A stretch of DNA of 44,002 nt from Brevundimonas sp. A19_0 (GCF_017744255.1 NZ_JAGHQP010000017.1:1-44002), one strand, 5' to 3'; counted from the stretch's first letter, positions 14,675 to 23,921 are shown. Made by a program: numbers and translations. Notes: generated by a model not told the origin, from the letters alone.

Positions 14675-16111
14675 ATGAAGAGAGCCCGACACGCCCGTAT
14701 CGTCGCGACCCTGGGACCGGCCAGCCGGTCGCCCGGCATGGTCAAGACCCTCGCGCAGGCCGGGGTCGATGTCTTTCGTCTGAACTTCAGCCACGGTTCG
14801 CATGACGACCATGCGGCCGCGCTGAAGGCGGTGCGCGGGGCCGAGATGGCGCTGAAACGGCCGCTGGGGGTGCTGGCCGACCTGCAGGGGCCCAAGCTGC
14901 GACTGGGCCGGTTCCGGGATGTCGAGATCGACATCAAGCCCGGGCACAAGATGCGGTTCGACCTCGACCCCGAGCCGGGCGACGAGGCGCGGGTGCAGAT
15001 GCCGCATCCGGAGATCTTCAAGGCCCTGCGCGAGGGCATGCTGCTGTTGCTGGACGACGGCCGGGTGCGGCTGCGCGTCGGCAAGCGGACCGACGACTGG
15101 GCCGATGTGACGGTCGAGAGCGGCTCGAAATTGTCGGACCGCAAGGGCGTCGCCGTGCCGGAAGCGGTCATTCCCGTCTCGGCCCTGACGCCCAAGGACC
15201 GCGAGGACCTGGCCTTTGCGCTCCGTATCGGCGTCGACTGGGTGGCGCTCAGCTTCGTCCAGAAGGCCGAGGACATGGCCGAGCTGAAGCGGCTGGTCGA
15301 CGGCAAGGCGGCCTGTCTGGCCAAGATCGAAAAGCCCCAGGCGCTGAACGAACTGGAGGCCATCCTCGACTATTCGGACGGGGTGATGGTGGCGCGCGGC
15401 GATCTGGGCGTCGAGCTGGACCCGGAAGAAGTGCCGGTCGCGCAAAAGGCCATCATCCGCGCTGCCCGCCATCGCGGCGTGCCGGTGATCGTGGCGACCC
15501 AGATGCTGGAGTCGATGACGGGGGCGCCCGCGCCGACCCGGGCCGAGGCCACCGACGTGGCCAATGCCGTCTATGAGGGCGCCGACGCCCTGATGCTGTC
15601 GGCCGAGACGGCCTCGGGCGACTATCCGGTCGAGGCGGTCACCATGATGAACCGCATCATGGAGCGCGTCGAACGCGATCCGGTGTGGCCCAGCCTGATG
15701 GACGCCGAACATGCCGGCATGGACGACATCGACGCGGATGCCCTGGTGGCCGCCGCGCGCAAGGCCGGCGAGGCCCAGTCGACCGCCTGTATCGTGGTGT
15801 TCACGACCCTGGGCGGCACTGCCCGGCGGATGGCGCGCGAACGGCCGCTGCACACGGTTCTGGCCCTGACGCCCAATCCGGACACGGCCCGGCGTCTGGC
15901 GCTGGTCTGGGGGCTGGAGCCGCGCCTGGGGCGCCAGCCCGACTCGCTGGAACAGGTCACCGACGACGCCGTGGCCGGGGCCATGGACTATGGGCTGGCG
16001 CAACCGGGGCAGAGGATACTCATCCTGGCCGGGACGCCGTTCGGCGCGCCGGGGGCTGCGAATCTGTTGCGGCTGGCGCATGCTCCGTCGAAGGTTAAAC
16101 GGCGGAAGTGA
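14675..16111 (+). CDS. pyk: Pyruvate kinase
   Basis: A 478-residue glycolytic enzyme that makes pyruvate and ATP from phosphoenolpyruvate and ADP. The N-terminus RARHARIVATLGPASRS, then RLNFSHGSHDDH, LADLQGPKLRLG, WVALSFVQKAEDM, AKIEKPQALNELE and VARGDLGVELDPEEVPVAQK are all hallmark segments. ATQMLESMTGAPAPTRAEATDVANAV is the family signature with its C-terminal continuation, followed by DALMLSAETASGDYP. ATG 14675 is preferred; a TTG lies just before it. The ribosome-binding site is weak. The length is normal. Confidence 0.97.
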   Translation: MKRARHARIVATLGPASRSPGMVKTLAQAGVDVFRLNFSHGSHDDHAAALKAVRGAEMALKRPLGVLADLQGPKLRLGRFRDVEIDIKPGHKMRFDLDPEPGDEARVQMPHPEIFKALREGMLLLLDDGRVRLRVGKRTDDWADVTVESGSKLSDRKGVAVPEAVIPVSALTPKDREDLAFALRIGVDWVALSFVQKAEDMAELKRLVDGKAACLAKIEKPQALNELEAILDYSDGVMVARGDLGVELDPEEVPVAQKAIIRAARHRGVPVIVATQMLESMTGAPAPTRAEATDVANAVYEGADALMLSAETASGDYPVEAVTMMNRIMERVERDPVWPSLMDAEHAGMDDIDADALVAAARKAGEAQSTACIVVFTTLGGTARRMARERPLHTVLALTPNPDTARRLALVWGLEPRLGRQPDSLEQVTDDAVAGAMDYGLAQPGQRILILAGTPFGAPGAANLLRLAHAPSKVKRRK

Positions 16112-16112
16112 T

Positions 16113-16250
16113 CCTCCCCTGCTGAGCGTAGCGAAACGGGGGAGGGGGACCGCGCGCAGCGGGGTGGAGGGGGCGACCCCCAACACCGGCGCTTGTTGTC
16201 GCCCCCTCCACCACTCCGTGGTCCCCCTCCCCCCGCGGGCGGGGGAGGAG
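16113..16250. repeat. Long G/C-rich fold-back repeat, copy 2
   Basis: Nested perfect arms: 16138-16151 pairs with 16220-16233 (GGGGGAGGGGGACC), and 16163-16177 pairs with 16198-16212 (GGTGGAGGGGGCGAC). An outer CCTCCCC at 16113 faces GGGGGAGG near 16241. The centre is about 20 bases. The whole could fold into a stem some 135 bases long. It is related in layout to 247-380. The right end, GGGGGAGGAG, supplies the ribosome-binding site of the methylase gene. Confidence 0.75.
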
Positions 16251-16258
16251 ATGACGGC

Positions 16259-17296
16259 ATGATCAAATATATAGGCTCGAAGCGGGCGTTGCTGGGGCAG
16301 GTGACCTCGGCGATCGGCGCGCTGGCGGGGCCGGGGGCGACCGTCTGTGATCTTTTCAGCGGGTCAGCGCGGGTCGGGCATGCGCTGAAGCGGGCGGGCT
16401 ATTCGGTCTGGTCGAACGACCACAACGCCTATGCGCACACCCTGGCCACCGCCTATGTGCAGGCGAACCGCGAGCGGTGGCTGGACCGGGCCGAGGCGGT
16501 GCTGGCCGAACTGCGCGCGCTGAAGCCCGAGGCCGGCTGGTTCACCCGGGCCTTCTGCGAGGACGCCCGCTATTTCCATCCCGATAATGGGGCCCGGATC
16601 GATGCCATGCGCGAGCGGATCGAGACGCTGGGTCTGGATCCGGAGTTGAAGGCCATCGCCCTGGTCAGCCTGATGGAGGCGGCCGACCGGGTCGATTCCA
16701 CGGCGGGGGTGCAGATGGCCTATATGAAGCAATGGGCGCCGCGGGCGCTGAAGCCCCTCGAACTGCGGATGCCCGATGTCCTGCCGTCAGTGGGGGCACC
16801 CTGCCGGGCGACGAAGGCGGATGCGGTCGAGATCGCGCCGGAGATAGCGGCCGATCTGGTCTATCTGGACCCGCCCTACAACCAGCATTCCTATCTGGGG
16901 AACTATCACTGCTGGGAGAGCCTGGTGCTGTGGGACAAGCCCGAGACCTATGGCGTGGCCAACAAGCGGGTCGATGTGAAGACGCGCAAGAGCGCCTTCA
17001 ACAGCCGGCCGCGCATCGGGCCGGCGCTGGCAGCGGTGATCGAGGGGCTGAGGGCGCCCAATCTGGTCGTATCCTTCAATGACGAAGGCTATCTGGACCG
17101 CGAGACCCTGGTCGGCATGCTGTCGGCGCGGGGCCATGTGCAGGTGATCGAGATCGCCCATCCCCGCTATGTCGGGGCGCGCATCGGCATCCATAATCCC
17201 AAGGGGGAGAAGGTCGGGACGGTGGGCCGCCTGCGGAATGTCGAGCTGCTGTTTGTGGTCACGCCCGAGCCGGTGGCCCTGCCGCACGCGGCCTGA
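16259..17296 (+). CDS. D12-class N6-adenine DNA methyltransferase
   Basis: A 345-residue enzyme that transfers methyl from S-adenosylmethionine to adenine in DNA. I place the start at ATG 16259 (MIKYIGSKRALL), eight bases after GGAGGAG; upstream frame is repeat sequence. The N-terminal K-Y-I-G-S-K-R-A-L-L and D-L-F-S-G-S-A-R-V-G form the AdoMet pocket. D204-P-P-Y-N-Q is the catalytic motif IV. There is no restriction gene beside it, so it appears to be a solitary methylase. It is not the CcrM type by layout. The target sequence is not readable. Confidence 0.85.
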   Translation: MIKYIGSKRALLGQVTSAIGALAGPGATVCDLFSGSARVGHALKRAGYSVWSNDHNAYAHTLATAYVQANRERWLDRAEAVLAELRALKPEAGWFTRAFCEDARYFHPDNGARIDAMRERIETLGLDPELKAIALVSLMEAADRVDSTAGVQMAYMKQWAPRALKPLELRMPDVLPSVGAPCRATKADAVEIAPEIAADLVYLDPPYNQHSYLGNYHCWESLVLWDKPETYGVANKRVDVKTRKSAFNSRPRIGPALAAVIEGLRAPNLVVSFNDEGYLDRETLVGMLSARGHVQVIEIAHPRYVGARIGIHNPKGEKVGTVGRLRNVELLFVVTPEPVALPHAA

Positions 17297-17335
17297 GAGC
17301 GGGAACCCCGGGGGGATGCCCCCCGTTTGGTGACC

Positions 17336-17608
17336 ATGCAGACGATCACCGACAGCCGCACCGACAGCCTGGGCCACGAAGTCCGTATTCCCCGACGCGC
17401 CCCCGTGCGGAGCGCTCGTGCCGCCGACGCCTTTCAGACCGTGGCCTGGCGCGCGCCCGAGGCGCGTCGGGATCGCTATACCCCCGCCAATGTCGCGCAC
17501 GACCCCTATGCCGAGGACGAGGAAATCCCGCACTGGATGATCCTGGTCGGCGGCGGGCTGCTGGCGGCGCTGATGGGCGCCCTGCTGGGCGGCGCGATGG
17601 CGCTCTAG
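17336..17608 (+). CDS. Small single-pass membrane protein, unknown
   Basis: A 90-residue protein with a polar, Arg-rich first half and an acidic [11 protein letters not shown] patch. One C-terminal membrane segment ([20 protein letters not shown]) ends at the stop codon, so it is tail-anchored or type II in layout. ATG 17336 is chosen; the ribosome-binding site is weak. Its stop overlaps the rnhB stop by four bases, tail to tail. No family is recognised. Confidence 0.6.
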   Translation: MQTITDSRTDSLGHEVRIPRRAPVRSARAADAFQTVAWRAPEARRDRYTPANVAHDPYAEDEEIPHWMILVGGGLLAALMGALLGGAMAL

Positions 17609-18228
17609 GCGCTCATCCTTTCCTCGATCAACAGCCGGATCGGCGCAAAGGACCGCCGGTGCTGGGCGCAGGGACCCAGGCGGTCCAGCGCCTGCCGGTG
17701 CAGGGGCACACCATAGCCCTTATGCCGGGCAAAGCCGTAGCCGGGGTGCTCTCTCTCAAGCTCATGCATCAGCCGGTCGCGGGCCGTCTTGGCGAGGATC
17801 GAGGCGGCGGCGATCGAGGCCGAGCGCGCGTCGCCCTTGATCACCGCGACCGACCGGCATCCGACATCCAGCGCATGATTGCCGTCGATCAGGGCGAGGG
17901 CGGCGCAATGGCCCAGCCCCTGTACCGCGCGGCGCATGGCCAGTTCGGTGGCGCGCAGGATGTTCAGGCGGTCGATTTCCTCGACCGTGGCGAAGGCCAC
18001 AGACCAGCACACGGCCTGTGCCTTGATCGCGGCCTCGGCCTCCTCGCGGGCCGCTTCCGACAGGGCCTTGGAGTCGTTGAGGCCCGGGGGCAGGCACGCC
18101 GGATCGAGGATGACAGCGGCCGCGCTGACGGGCCCCGCCCACGGGCCGCGCCCGGCCTCGTCCACGCCGCAGACCCGACCATGGGCAGCCCATTCATGCT
18201 CGAGCGAAAAATCAGGAAGGGTGGTCAC
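17605..18228 (-). CDS. rnhB: Ribonuclease HII
   Basis: A 207-residue enzyme that cuts the RNA strand of RNA-DNA hybrids and removes misincorporated ribonucleotides. [15 protein letters not shown] (about 20-34) carries the catalytic D23-E24, then [18 protein letters not shown] and the later [17 protein letters not shown] segment with its conserved Asp follow. [14 protein letters not shown] is also typical. I take GTG 18228 as the start because it gives the normal length and overlaps the tag stop by four bases (GTGA). The much longer open frame upstream is shadow sequence over tag. Confidence 0.95.
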   Translation of the reverse strand: MTTLPDFSLEHEWAAHGRVCGVDEAGRGPWAGPVSAAAVILDPACLPPGLNDSKALSEAAREEAEAAIKAQAVCWSVAFATVEEIDRLNILRATELAMRRAVQGLGHCAALALIDGNHALDVGCRSVAVIKGDARSASIAAASILAKTARDRLMHELEREHPGYGFARHKGYGVPLHRQALDRLGPCAQHRRSFAPIRLLIEERMSA

Positions 18229-18827
18229 GCGGCGATGCCCCCGGCCAGTGGCGCATGGCGGTGGCAGGCGGTCACGTGGTCGTTGACCATGCCGGTGGCC
18301 TGCATGAACGCATAGACGATCACCGGACCACAGAATTTGAAGCCCTCGGCCTTGAGAGCCTTGGCCATGGCCACGGACTGCGCGGTCTGGGCCGGGACGT
18401 GTTTCATCGAGGGCCAGGCATTCTGGACCGGTTCGCCGTCGACGAAGGACCAGAGCCATTCGGACATGTCGCGCCCCTGATCCTGCAACTCCAGCCAGCG
18501 CCGCGCGCCGGAAATGGTGGCGTCGATCTTGGCCGCTGATCGCACGATGCCGGCATCGTTCAGCAGCCGCTGGCGGTCGGCCTCGCCATAGCGGGCGACC
18601 TTCTCCGGATCGAAATTGTCGAAGGCCGCGCGGAAGGCCTCGCGCTTCTTCAGGATGGTGATCCACGACAGGCCCGCCTGGAAGCCGTCCAGCACCAGCT
18701 TCTCCCAGAGGGCACGGGAGTCGCGTTCCGGCACGCCCCATTCCTGGTCGTGATAGGCGACATAGAGAGGATCGGTGCCGCACCAGCCACAGCGGCCGGT
18801 CGCGTCGGGCACGGGCGAGTCGGTCAT
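18225..18827 (-). CDS. tag: DNA-3-methyladenine glycosylase I
   Basis: A 200-residue base-excision repair enzyme that removes 3-methyladenine. [20 protein letters not shown] is the N-terminal signature, with a zinc-ligand cysteine and histidine. [20 protein letters not shown] forms the helical core and [10 protein letters not shown] near the C-terminus supplies the second His/Cys zinc pair. ATG 18827 ([11 protein letters not shown]) gives the usual length. It is translationally coupled to rnhB downstream, so the two repair genes form one operon. Confidence 0.96.
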   Translation of the reverse strand: MTDSPVPDATGRCGWCGTDPLYVAYHDQEWGVPERDSRALWEKLVLDGFQAGLSWITILKKREAFRAAFDNFDPEKVARYGEADRQRLLNDAGIVRSAAKIDATISGARRWLELQDQGRDMSEWLWSFVDGEPVQNAWPSMKHVPAQTAQSVAMAKALKAEGFKFCGPVIVYAFMQATGMVNDHVTACHRHAPLAGGIAA

Positions 18828-18914
18828 GCCCCCAGAGTCGCCGGGCCGGGTCGCCGACGCAAGCGTCACGTCCCGTCAGGTCCGGCGAGCCGGCCGCTGT
18901 GGCAAGGGGAAAGG

Positions 18915-19358
18915 GTGAGCCGCCCTGTCCTTCTGTCTGCGCTGTTCGTCGTCGGCCTGGTCCTGCTCGGGGCCGGGGAAAGCCGGGCACAGGACAGCAA
19001 GATGATGCCGCAAGCCCCCGGCGTGGTCGGCGAGCTGGGCCAGACCAGTCCGGATGCCCTGATTGCCTCGCAACTGTGGATGGCCGAGGCCTACGAGCGC
19101 AAGGGTCTGATCGATCAGGCGATCCGGACCTATGAAGAGGCCCTGCTGTCGATCCTGCAGTTCCGGGGACAGGGGCACGTATCGATGGCCGAGCCCATGG
19201 TGCGGGTGGCGCAACTGACGCAGGATCCGGAGATACGGGTGCGGTGGCTGGAGTCCGCGCTGCGGATCCGGGAGATCGGCTGGGACACAGGCGAAGCGCG
19301 GCGAACGGCGCTCCGGATGGAGCTGGTGAGGGCACCCGACGTACGCCTTCGCCCTTGA
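18915..19358 (+). CDS. Exported TPR-like protein, unknown
   Basis: A 147-residue protein. GTG 18915 follows AGGGGAAAGG closely and yields a signal peptide ([20 protein letters not shown], cleavage near SRAQ). The mature part has a helix pair resembling a tetratricopeptide unit: [25 protein letters not shown] second helical pair ends the protein. It diverges from tag by 87 bases. Its function is unknown. Confidence 0.65.
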   Translation: MSRPVLLSALFVVGLVLLGAGESRAQDSKMMPQAPGVVGELGQTSPDALIASQLWMAEAYERKGLIDQAIRTYEEALLSILQFRGQGHVSMAEPMVRVAQLTQDPEIRVRWLESALRIREIGWDTGEARRTALRMELVRAPDVRLRP

Positions 19359-19479
19359 TCGGGGAGGGGCGACAGTCGATGCATCCGGGCTGTTTCCAGC
19401 CACCGACCGCCGTCAAGGGGGTGGACAAGTCCCCGCCGAAACGAAACAACAAGAGCTTCCACAATCGGAGGACATCACC

Positions 19480-19707
19480 ATGCGTATCGCCCTGTTTGCC
19501 GCCGCCGCTGCCGCTCTGGCCCTTGCCGCCTGCTCGCAGGAGACCGGTGACAACGCTGCCGAAACCGCTGACGCTGCCGGCGACACCATGGCCTCGGCCG
19601 CCGAAGACACCGCCGAGAATGCGGACGCCGTGGCCGACAACACCGCCGCTGCCACGAACGAAGCGGCCGAGGACGTCGACGCCGCCGTCGAGACGCCCGC
19701 CGAGTAA
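19480..19707 (+). CDS. Small Ala/Asp/Glu-rich lipoprotein
   Basis: A 75-residue protein with a lipoprotein signal ([18 protein letters not shown], lipobox LAAC at 15-18). The mature part is a very acidic, Ala-rich helical stretch with repeated A-A-E-D-T and A-D-A-V-A-D-N-T units and no aromatic residues. The layout recalls entericidin-like small lipoproteins, but there is no firm match. GGAGG lies nine bases upstream of the ATG and a good terminator follows, so it is probably a well-expressed single gene. Confidence 0.8.
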   Translation: MRIALFAAAAAALALAACSQETGDNAAETADAAGDTMASAAEDTAENADAVADNTAAATNEAAEDVDAAVETPAE

Positions 19708-19730
19708 TCGATCCCCGATCGACAGGGAGA

Positions 19731-19762
19731 CGCGCCCGGAGTTCGCTTCGGGCGCGTTTTTT
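19731..19762 (+). terminator. Intrinsic terminator after the small lipoprotein
   Basis: CGCGCCCG (19731-19738) pairs with CGGGCGCG (19749-19756) around a 10-base loop and is followed by a six-T run. A textbook Rho-independent terminator, 24 bases past the stop. Confidence 0.9.
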
Positions 19763-19765
19763 GTT

Positions 19766-20557
19766 TCAGAGCCCGGTCCAGTCCGGCCGTTGGACCGTTG
19801 CCGGCTTCCCCTCGACCGTCAGGTCGCCGTCAAGCCGGTCGAGACGCAGCAGAGCCATGACGCGTCGGCCCTGTCCGGACAGGGTCTGGCCCGCGCGGCG
19901 GTCGCCGTTCAGGACCTCGGTGCCAAAGGGGGGCAGGGGGCCATCGACGTCGAGGGGCAGCATGCGATTGCGGACGGCACCCCGGCGCTTCATGCGTGAG
20001 GTCGTCTCCTGCCCGATGAAACAGCCCTTGGAAAAGTCGATGCCGTTCAGCAGGTCAAAGTTGGCCTCGATCGGATAGGTGGTGTCCTGGCCACCGTCGC
20101 GAGCCGGGTCGGGAATACCGAGCGACAGGCGGTGATCGTGCCAGGCCTCGGGCGTGTCGGTGACGGGCAGGCGTTCGCCATAGTGCCGGTGGCCGAGCGC
20201 GGGAAGGCGCGGGTCGGGGGTGCCGGGCGTGTCGGACGCGGCGGGCCACAGCACCTGGACCGTGCCGTCGTCAGGCGTGATCGAAACGTTGGCGCGCAGG
20301 CGGTAGAGACTGAGCCGCTGGATCAGGGCGTCGCGACGGTCCGAGGCCACGTCGAGGAGCACCCCGTCCTCCTCGCCGAACAGGAACAGGTCGAACAGCA
20401 GGCGGCCGGGCGGGGAGAGCAGAGCGCCGAAGCGCAGATCGCCGGGCTGGAGGCTCAAGACCTCCTGCGTCAGCAGGCCGTTCAGGAAGGTGCGGGCGTC
20501 CGGACCGCTGACCCGGACGAGGGCGCGATCAGGGAGGGAGGCGATGCGGGGCGACAT
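19766..20557 (-). CDS. ygfZ: YgfZ/GcvT-family folate-binding protein
   Basis: A 263-residue protein of the YgfZ group, which helps repair or assemble some iron-sulfur enzymes (known in E. coli) using folate. K177-G-C-F-I-G-Q-E184 is the diagnostic KGCYxGQE motif with its key cysteine. ATG 20557 (MSPRIASLP) gives the best fit to family N-termini; an upstream start adds seven residues. The C-terminal part is the aminomethyltransferase-like barrel. It diverges from the glycosyltransferase gene by 94 bases and converges on the lipoprotein terminator. Confidence 0.9.
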   Translation of the reverse strand: MSPRIASLPDRALVRVSGPDARTFLNGLLTQEVLSLQPGDLRFGALLSPPGRLLFDLFLFGEEDGVLLDVASDRRDALIQRLSLYRLRANVSITPDDGTVQVLWPAASDTPGTPDPRLPALGHRHYGERLPVTDTPEAWHDHRLSLGIPDPARDGGQDTTYPIEANFDLLNGIDFSKGCFIGQETTSRMKRRGAVRNRMLPLDVDGPLPPFGTEVLNGDRRAGQTLSGQGRRVMALLRLDRLDGDLTVEGKPATVQRPDWTGL

Positions 20558-20651
20558 GGTCCACAGATAGGGGGCCAAAGGGGCCTTGGCGAGGGGCCCT
20601 CCGCCCGCGAGGACCGCTGCCGTTGGTCAAGAATCCGTATACGGTGCGACC

Positions 20652-21608
20652 ATGCCCGCCGCCTTTCCCGTCCTCTACATCGCTGAAGCCGACCCCGAGA
20701 TGGCGGTGATGGGTTCGGGCGTGCTGAACCATCTCGTCGAAGCCCTGCCGCAGGCACGCTTCACCGTGGTGGGATCGCCGGCCAGCGCGCCGCTGTTCGC
20801 CGGCCTGCCGCGGCTGGACCGGACGCTGGTCCTGAAGGGCGAGGGCGTGGCCGAGCTGACCGGTCTGTGGAATCAGGTGCGGGGCACGCACTGGGGTCTG
20901 GTCGTCGACATGCGCGGCACCAAGCTGTCGGGCTGGCTGCGGCGCAAGAAGCGGGCGGTGCGCGGCGAGATGCCGGACGGGCTGCACGCCGTCGAGGCCG
21001 CAGCGCGGGTGCTGCAGCTGGACGAGGTGCCCGCCCCCTGCCTGCATCCGTCGCAGGGCGATGTGGTCGAAGCCGAAGCCCTGTTGGGCACCGTCGAGGG
21101 GCCGCTACTGGCTATCGGGCCGGGAGCCGACTGGATCGGGCGGCTGTGGCCGGCGGAGCGCTATGCCAAGGTGGCGCTGGCTTTGTTGGGCGAGGGCGGG
21201 CCGCTTGAGGGCGGGCGTTTGCTGATCGTCGGCGGGGCGGGGGATCGCGACGCGGCCCACACCATCCGGCTGGCGGTGCGGCGTGAACGGGTGATCGAGG
21301 CGCAAGGGAAGCTCTCGCCGCTGGCCACGGTCGCAGCGCTGCGGCGGGCGGACTTTTATCTGGGCGGGGATTCGCTGTGGACCCAGCTGGCCGTGGCCGC
21401 CGGTGTGCCGGTGACGGCCGTGTTCGGGCCGTCCGATGACTCCCTGCGCGGGCCCTGGGGCGGCCAGACGCTGAGGGGGCCGCGCAGCTTTGAGGAATTC
21501 CGCACCCTGGACCCGCGGTTCAACCAGGCCCTGCAGCATATGATGGACCTTCCGGCCGAGAGGGTGTTGAAAGCCTGCGTGCGGCGCCTGACGACGGACG
21601 CCGCCTGA
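20652..21608 (+). CDS. Glycosyltransferase family 9 (heptosyltransferase-like)
   Basis: A 318-residue protein with the GT-B fold signatures of family 9. It has an N-terminal Y-I-A-E-A-D-P-E region and a G-A-D-W-I-G-R-L-W-P-A-E-R-Y sugar-nucleotide segment. Then come L-L-I-V-G-G-A-G-D-R-D, an A-L-R-R-A-D-F-Y-L-G-G-D-S-L helix and V-T-A-V-F-G-P-S. Family 9 enzymes add heptose or related sugars to the lipopolysaccharide core in the cytoplasm; the acceptor here is unknown. The classic SD-GxxH histidine of heptosyltransferases is replaced by G-D-S-L-W-T, so the donor may differ. It starts 22 bases upstream of the dihydroorotase gene. Confidence 0.85.
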   Translation: MPAAFPVLYIAEADPEMAVMGSGVLNHLVEALPQARFTVVGSPASAPLFAGLPRLDRTLVLKGEGVAELTGLWNQVRGTHWGLVVDMRGTKLSGWLRRKKRAVRGEMPDGLHAVEAAARVLQLDEVPAPCLHPSQGDVVEAEALLGTVEGPLLAIGPGADWIGRLWPAERYAKVALALLGEGGPLEGGRLLIVGGAGDRDAAHTIRLAVRRERVIEAQGKLSPLATVAALRRADFYLGGDSLWTQLAVAAGVPVTAVFGPSDDSLRGPWGGQTLRGPRSFEEFRTLDPRFNQALQHMMDLPAERVLKACVRRLTTDAA

Positions 21609-21630
21609 TCTGACCGGCAGGAGGTTCGCC

Positions 21631-22974
21631 ATGGGCAACAGCTATGACCTGATCGTGCGGGGCGGCGAGGTCGCCAATCACGCCGGACGGGGGCCTGCCG
21701 ATGTCGGGGTGCGCGACGGGCGGATCGCCTTCGTCGGAGACCTGTCGCGGGCCTCGGCCGGGGAGGAGGTGGATGCCGCCGGCCTGACCGTCCTGCCGGG
21801 CGTGATCGACACCCAGGTGCATTTCCGTGAGCCGGGTCTGGAGTGGAAGGAAGACCTCGAGACCGGCAGCCGGGCCGCGGCGCTGGGCGGGGTGACGGCC
21901 GTCTTCGAGATGCCGAACACCGATCCCACGACCACCGATGCCGAGGCGCTGGCCGACAAGCTGGCCCGGGCGCGCGACCGGATGTGGACGGATCATGCCT
22001 TCTACGTCGGGGGCACGCATGAGAATGCGGCCTGGCTGGATGAGCTGGAGCGGCTGCCGGGCTGCTGCGGGGTCAAGGTGTTCATGGGCGCCTCGACCGG
22101 GACCCTGCTGGTCGCCGACGACGACGGGGTGCGCGACATCCTGAAGCGGGTGAACCGCCGGGCCACCTTCCACTCCGAGGACGAATACCGGCTGGCCGAG
22201 CGGCGCAGTCTGGCGCGGACCGGCGACTGGACCAGCCACCCGGAGGTGCGCGACGTCGAAAGCGCGATCCGCAGTACCCGGCGTCTGGTGGGTCTTGCCC
22301 GCGAGGTCGGGGCGCGTATCCATGTGCTGCACGTGACCACCGCCGAGGAGATCGAGTTCCTGGCGGGCGCCAGGGATGTGGCGACGGTCGAAGTCACGCC
22401 CCAGCATCTGACGCTGGACGGCGACGAGGCCTATGAGCGGCTCAAGGCGCTGGCCCAGATGAACCCGCCGATCCGCAACCGGCCACATATCGAGGGCCTG
22501 TGGCACGGCATCGCCCAGGGGGTCGTGGATGTGCTGGGCTCGGACCACGCCCCGCATACGCTGGAAGAAAAGGCCCGGCCCTATCCCGCCTCGCCGTCGG
22601 GCATGCCGGGGGTGCAGACGCTGGTGCCGGTCATGCTGGACCATGTGGCGAAGGGGCGGATGACGCTGGAGCGGTTCATCGACCTGACCTCGGCCGGGGC
22701 GCAGCGCATCTTCAACATCGCCGGCAAGGGCCGGATGGCGGAAGGCTATGACGCCGACCTGACACTGGTCGATCTGAAGGCGAAGGCGGTGCTCAGGCAC
22801 GAGGACATGGCCACGCGCTCGGGCTGGACCCCGTTCGACGGCATGGAGGTGCAGGGCCTGCCGATGGCCACGATCGTGCGCGGCCGGGTGGTGATGCGCG
22901 ACGGCGAGCTGCAGGGCAGCGCCCACGGCCGCCCGGTGCGCTTCCAGGAAACGCTGACGCCTAGCGCGGGCTGA
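21631..22974 (+). CDS. pyrC: Dihydroorotase, class I-like
   Basis: A 447-residue amidohydrolase. D-T-Q-V-H-F-R-E-P-G carries the HxxR metal and substrate motif, K-V-F-M-G the carbamylated lysine, and H-V-L-H-V-T-T and G-S-D-H-A-P-H-T the remaining His/Asp ligands. Dihydroorotase closes the ring of carbamoyl aspartate in pyrimidine synthesis. The length and EMPNTDPTT segment fit the longer dihydroorotase type, not allantoinase. AGGAGG sits six bases before ATG 21631. The 3' end overlaps the convergent hydrolase gene by 14 bases. The symbol is tentative between pyrC variants. Confidence 0.88.
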   Translation: MGNSYDLIVRGGEVANHAGRGPADVGVRDGRIAFVGDLSRASAGEEVDAAGLTVLPGVIDTQVHFREPGLEWKEDLETGSRAAALGGVTAVFEMPNTDPTTTDAEALADKLARARDRMWTDHAFYVGGTHENAAWLDELERLPGCCGVKVFMGASTGTLLVADDDGVRDILKRVNRRATFHSEDEYRLAERRSLARTGDWTSHPEVRDVESAIRSTRRLVGLAREVGARIHVLHVTTAEEIEFLAGARDVATVEVTPQHLTLDGDEAYERLKALAQMNPPIRNRPHIEGLWHGIAQGVVDVLGSDHAPHTLEEKARPYPASPSGMPGVQTLVPVMLDHVAKGRMTLERFIDLTSAGAQRIFNIAGKGRMAEGYDADLTLVDLKAKAVLRHEDMATRSGWTPFDGMEVQGLPMATIVRGRVVMRDGELQGSAHGRPVRFQETLTPSAG

Positions 22975-23896
22975 GGATGAAGGCGGCGATGTCACGCACC
23001 ACCGGGGCGGCCAGAGGCAGGTCCGGATCGCCATAGGTGCGTATGTTGGCGGCGCGCTCGGCGGGCGCCTCCTTGAGCACGTGATTGACGCCGTCCCAGA
23101 CGACGAGGGTGGCGTCGGGCTGCGCGGCCTTCATGGCGTCGGAATCGACCGTGGTGACCTGAATGTCGGTGGTGCCCTGGGCGATCAGGACGGGGCCGTC
23201 CCAGGCGGCGATCAGTTCGCGGGGGTCGAGCGCCAGCCAGGACATCAGATACGGCTGGACCGAGGGCCGGAACAGCGCCTCCAGCCCGGGGATGGGTTCG
23301 ACCTCGCGCCCGGCCTCAAGCTCGGCAAGGGCGGTGAAGGCCCGGGTCCGCATCGGCTCGGGCAGCTGCGGGCCCAACTGTTCCTCCAGAACAATGCGGG
23401 CCGGGCGACCGGCACCGGACACCAGCACCAGACCACAGATGGTCGAGGTGTCGCGTTCGGTGGCGGCGAGGGCGACCAGCGCCCCCTCGCTGTGGCCGAT
23501 CAGCCAGGCGCAGGGCAGGCCAGCCTGTTCAGCGGCCTGTTCGGCCCAGCCGATGGCGTCATCGACCAGATGGGAAAAGCGCAGATCCTGCTCGGCCATG
23601 CCGGTGAACAGGCTCTCGCCCACGCCGCGCTTGTCATAGCGGATGGTGGCGATGCCCTCTTCGGCGAGGCCCTCGGCCAGCAGCCGATAGGTGGACGACC
23701 GGATGCCCTGGGGGCTGTTTCCGTTGCGGTCGGTCGGACCTGAGCCCGCGATGATGACGCCGACGGCGCGGGGGGCTTCGGCCGGGGCCAGCCAGGTGCC
23801 GTGCAGCGGGCCGGCGTCGGTCTGGAGGGTGACGGCGGTGCCGGGATCCTGAGCGGTCAGGGACAGGGCGGCGGCGGCGAGCAGGGCGGACAGCAT
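22961..23896 (-). CDS. Exported alpha/beta hydrolase
   Basis: A 311-residue protein with a short signal peptide (MLSALLAAAALSLTA). The alpha/beta-hydrolase fold is clear: an oxyanion region I-I-A-G-S-G-P-T-D-R-N-G, Y-D-K-R-G-V-G-E-S, and the nucleophile elbow G-H-S-E-G-A with its serine. A later aspartate (G-T-T-D-I-Q-V) and a histidine (G-V-N-H-V-L-K-E) complete a plausible triad. The substrate is unknown. GGGAGA precedes ATG 23896. It lies 25 bases downstream of the SdpI-like gene. Confidence 0.88.
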   Translation of the reverse strand: MLSALLAAAALSLTAQDPGTAVTLQTDAGPLHGTWLAPAEAPRAVGVIIAGSGPTDRNGNSPQGIRSSTYRLLAEGLAEEGIATIRYDKRGVGESLFTGMAEQDLRFSHLVDDAIGWAEQAAEQAGLPCAWLIGHSEGALVALAATERDTSTICGLVLVSGAGRPARIVLEEQLGPQLPEPMRTRAFTALAELEAGREVEPIPGLEALFRPSVQPYLMSWLALDPRELIAAWDGPVLIAQGTTDIQVTTVDSDAMKAAQPDATLVVWDGVNHVLKEAPAERAANIRTYGDPDLPLAAPVVRDIAAFILSPR

Positions 23897-23921
23897 GAGA
23901 GTCTCCCGGGCAGGTGTAGGG

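Noticed and set aside
14438..16186. Open frame of 582 codons on the minus strand
   Set aside because: It is a His/Arg/Gln-rich shadow of pyruvate kinase, whose motifs are unmistakable on the plus strand.
18229..19464. N-terminal extension of the rnhB frame to a 619-residue protein
   Set aside because: The extension covers tag and the exported TPR-like gene in a wrong frame; only the part from GTG 18228 matches RNase HII.
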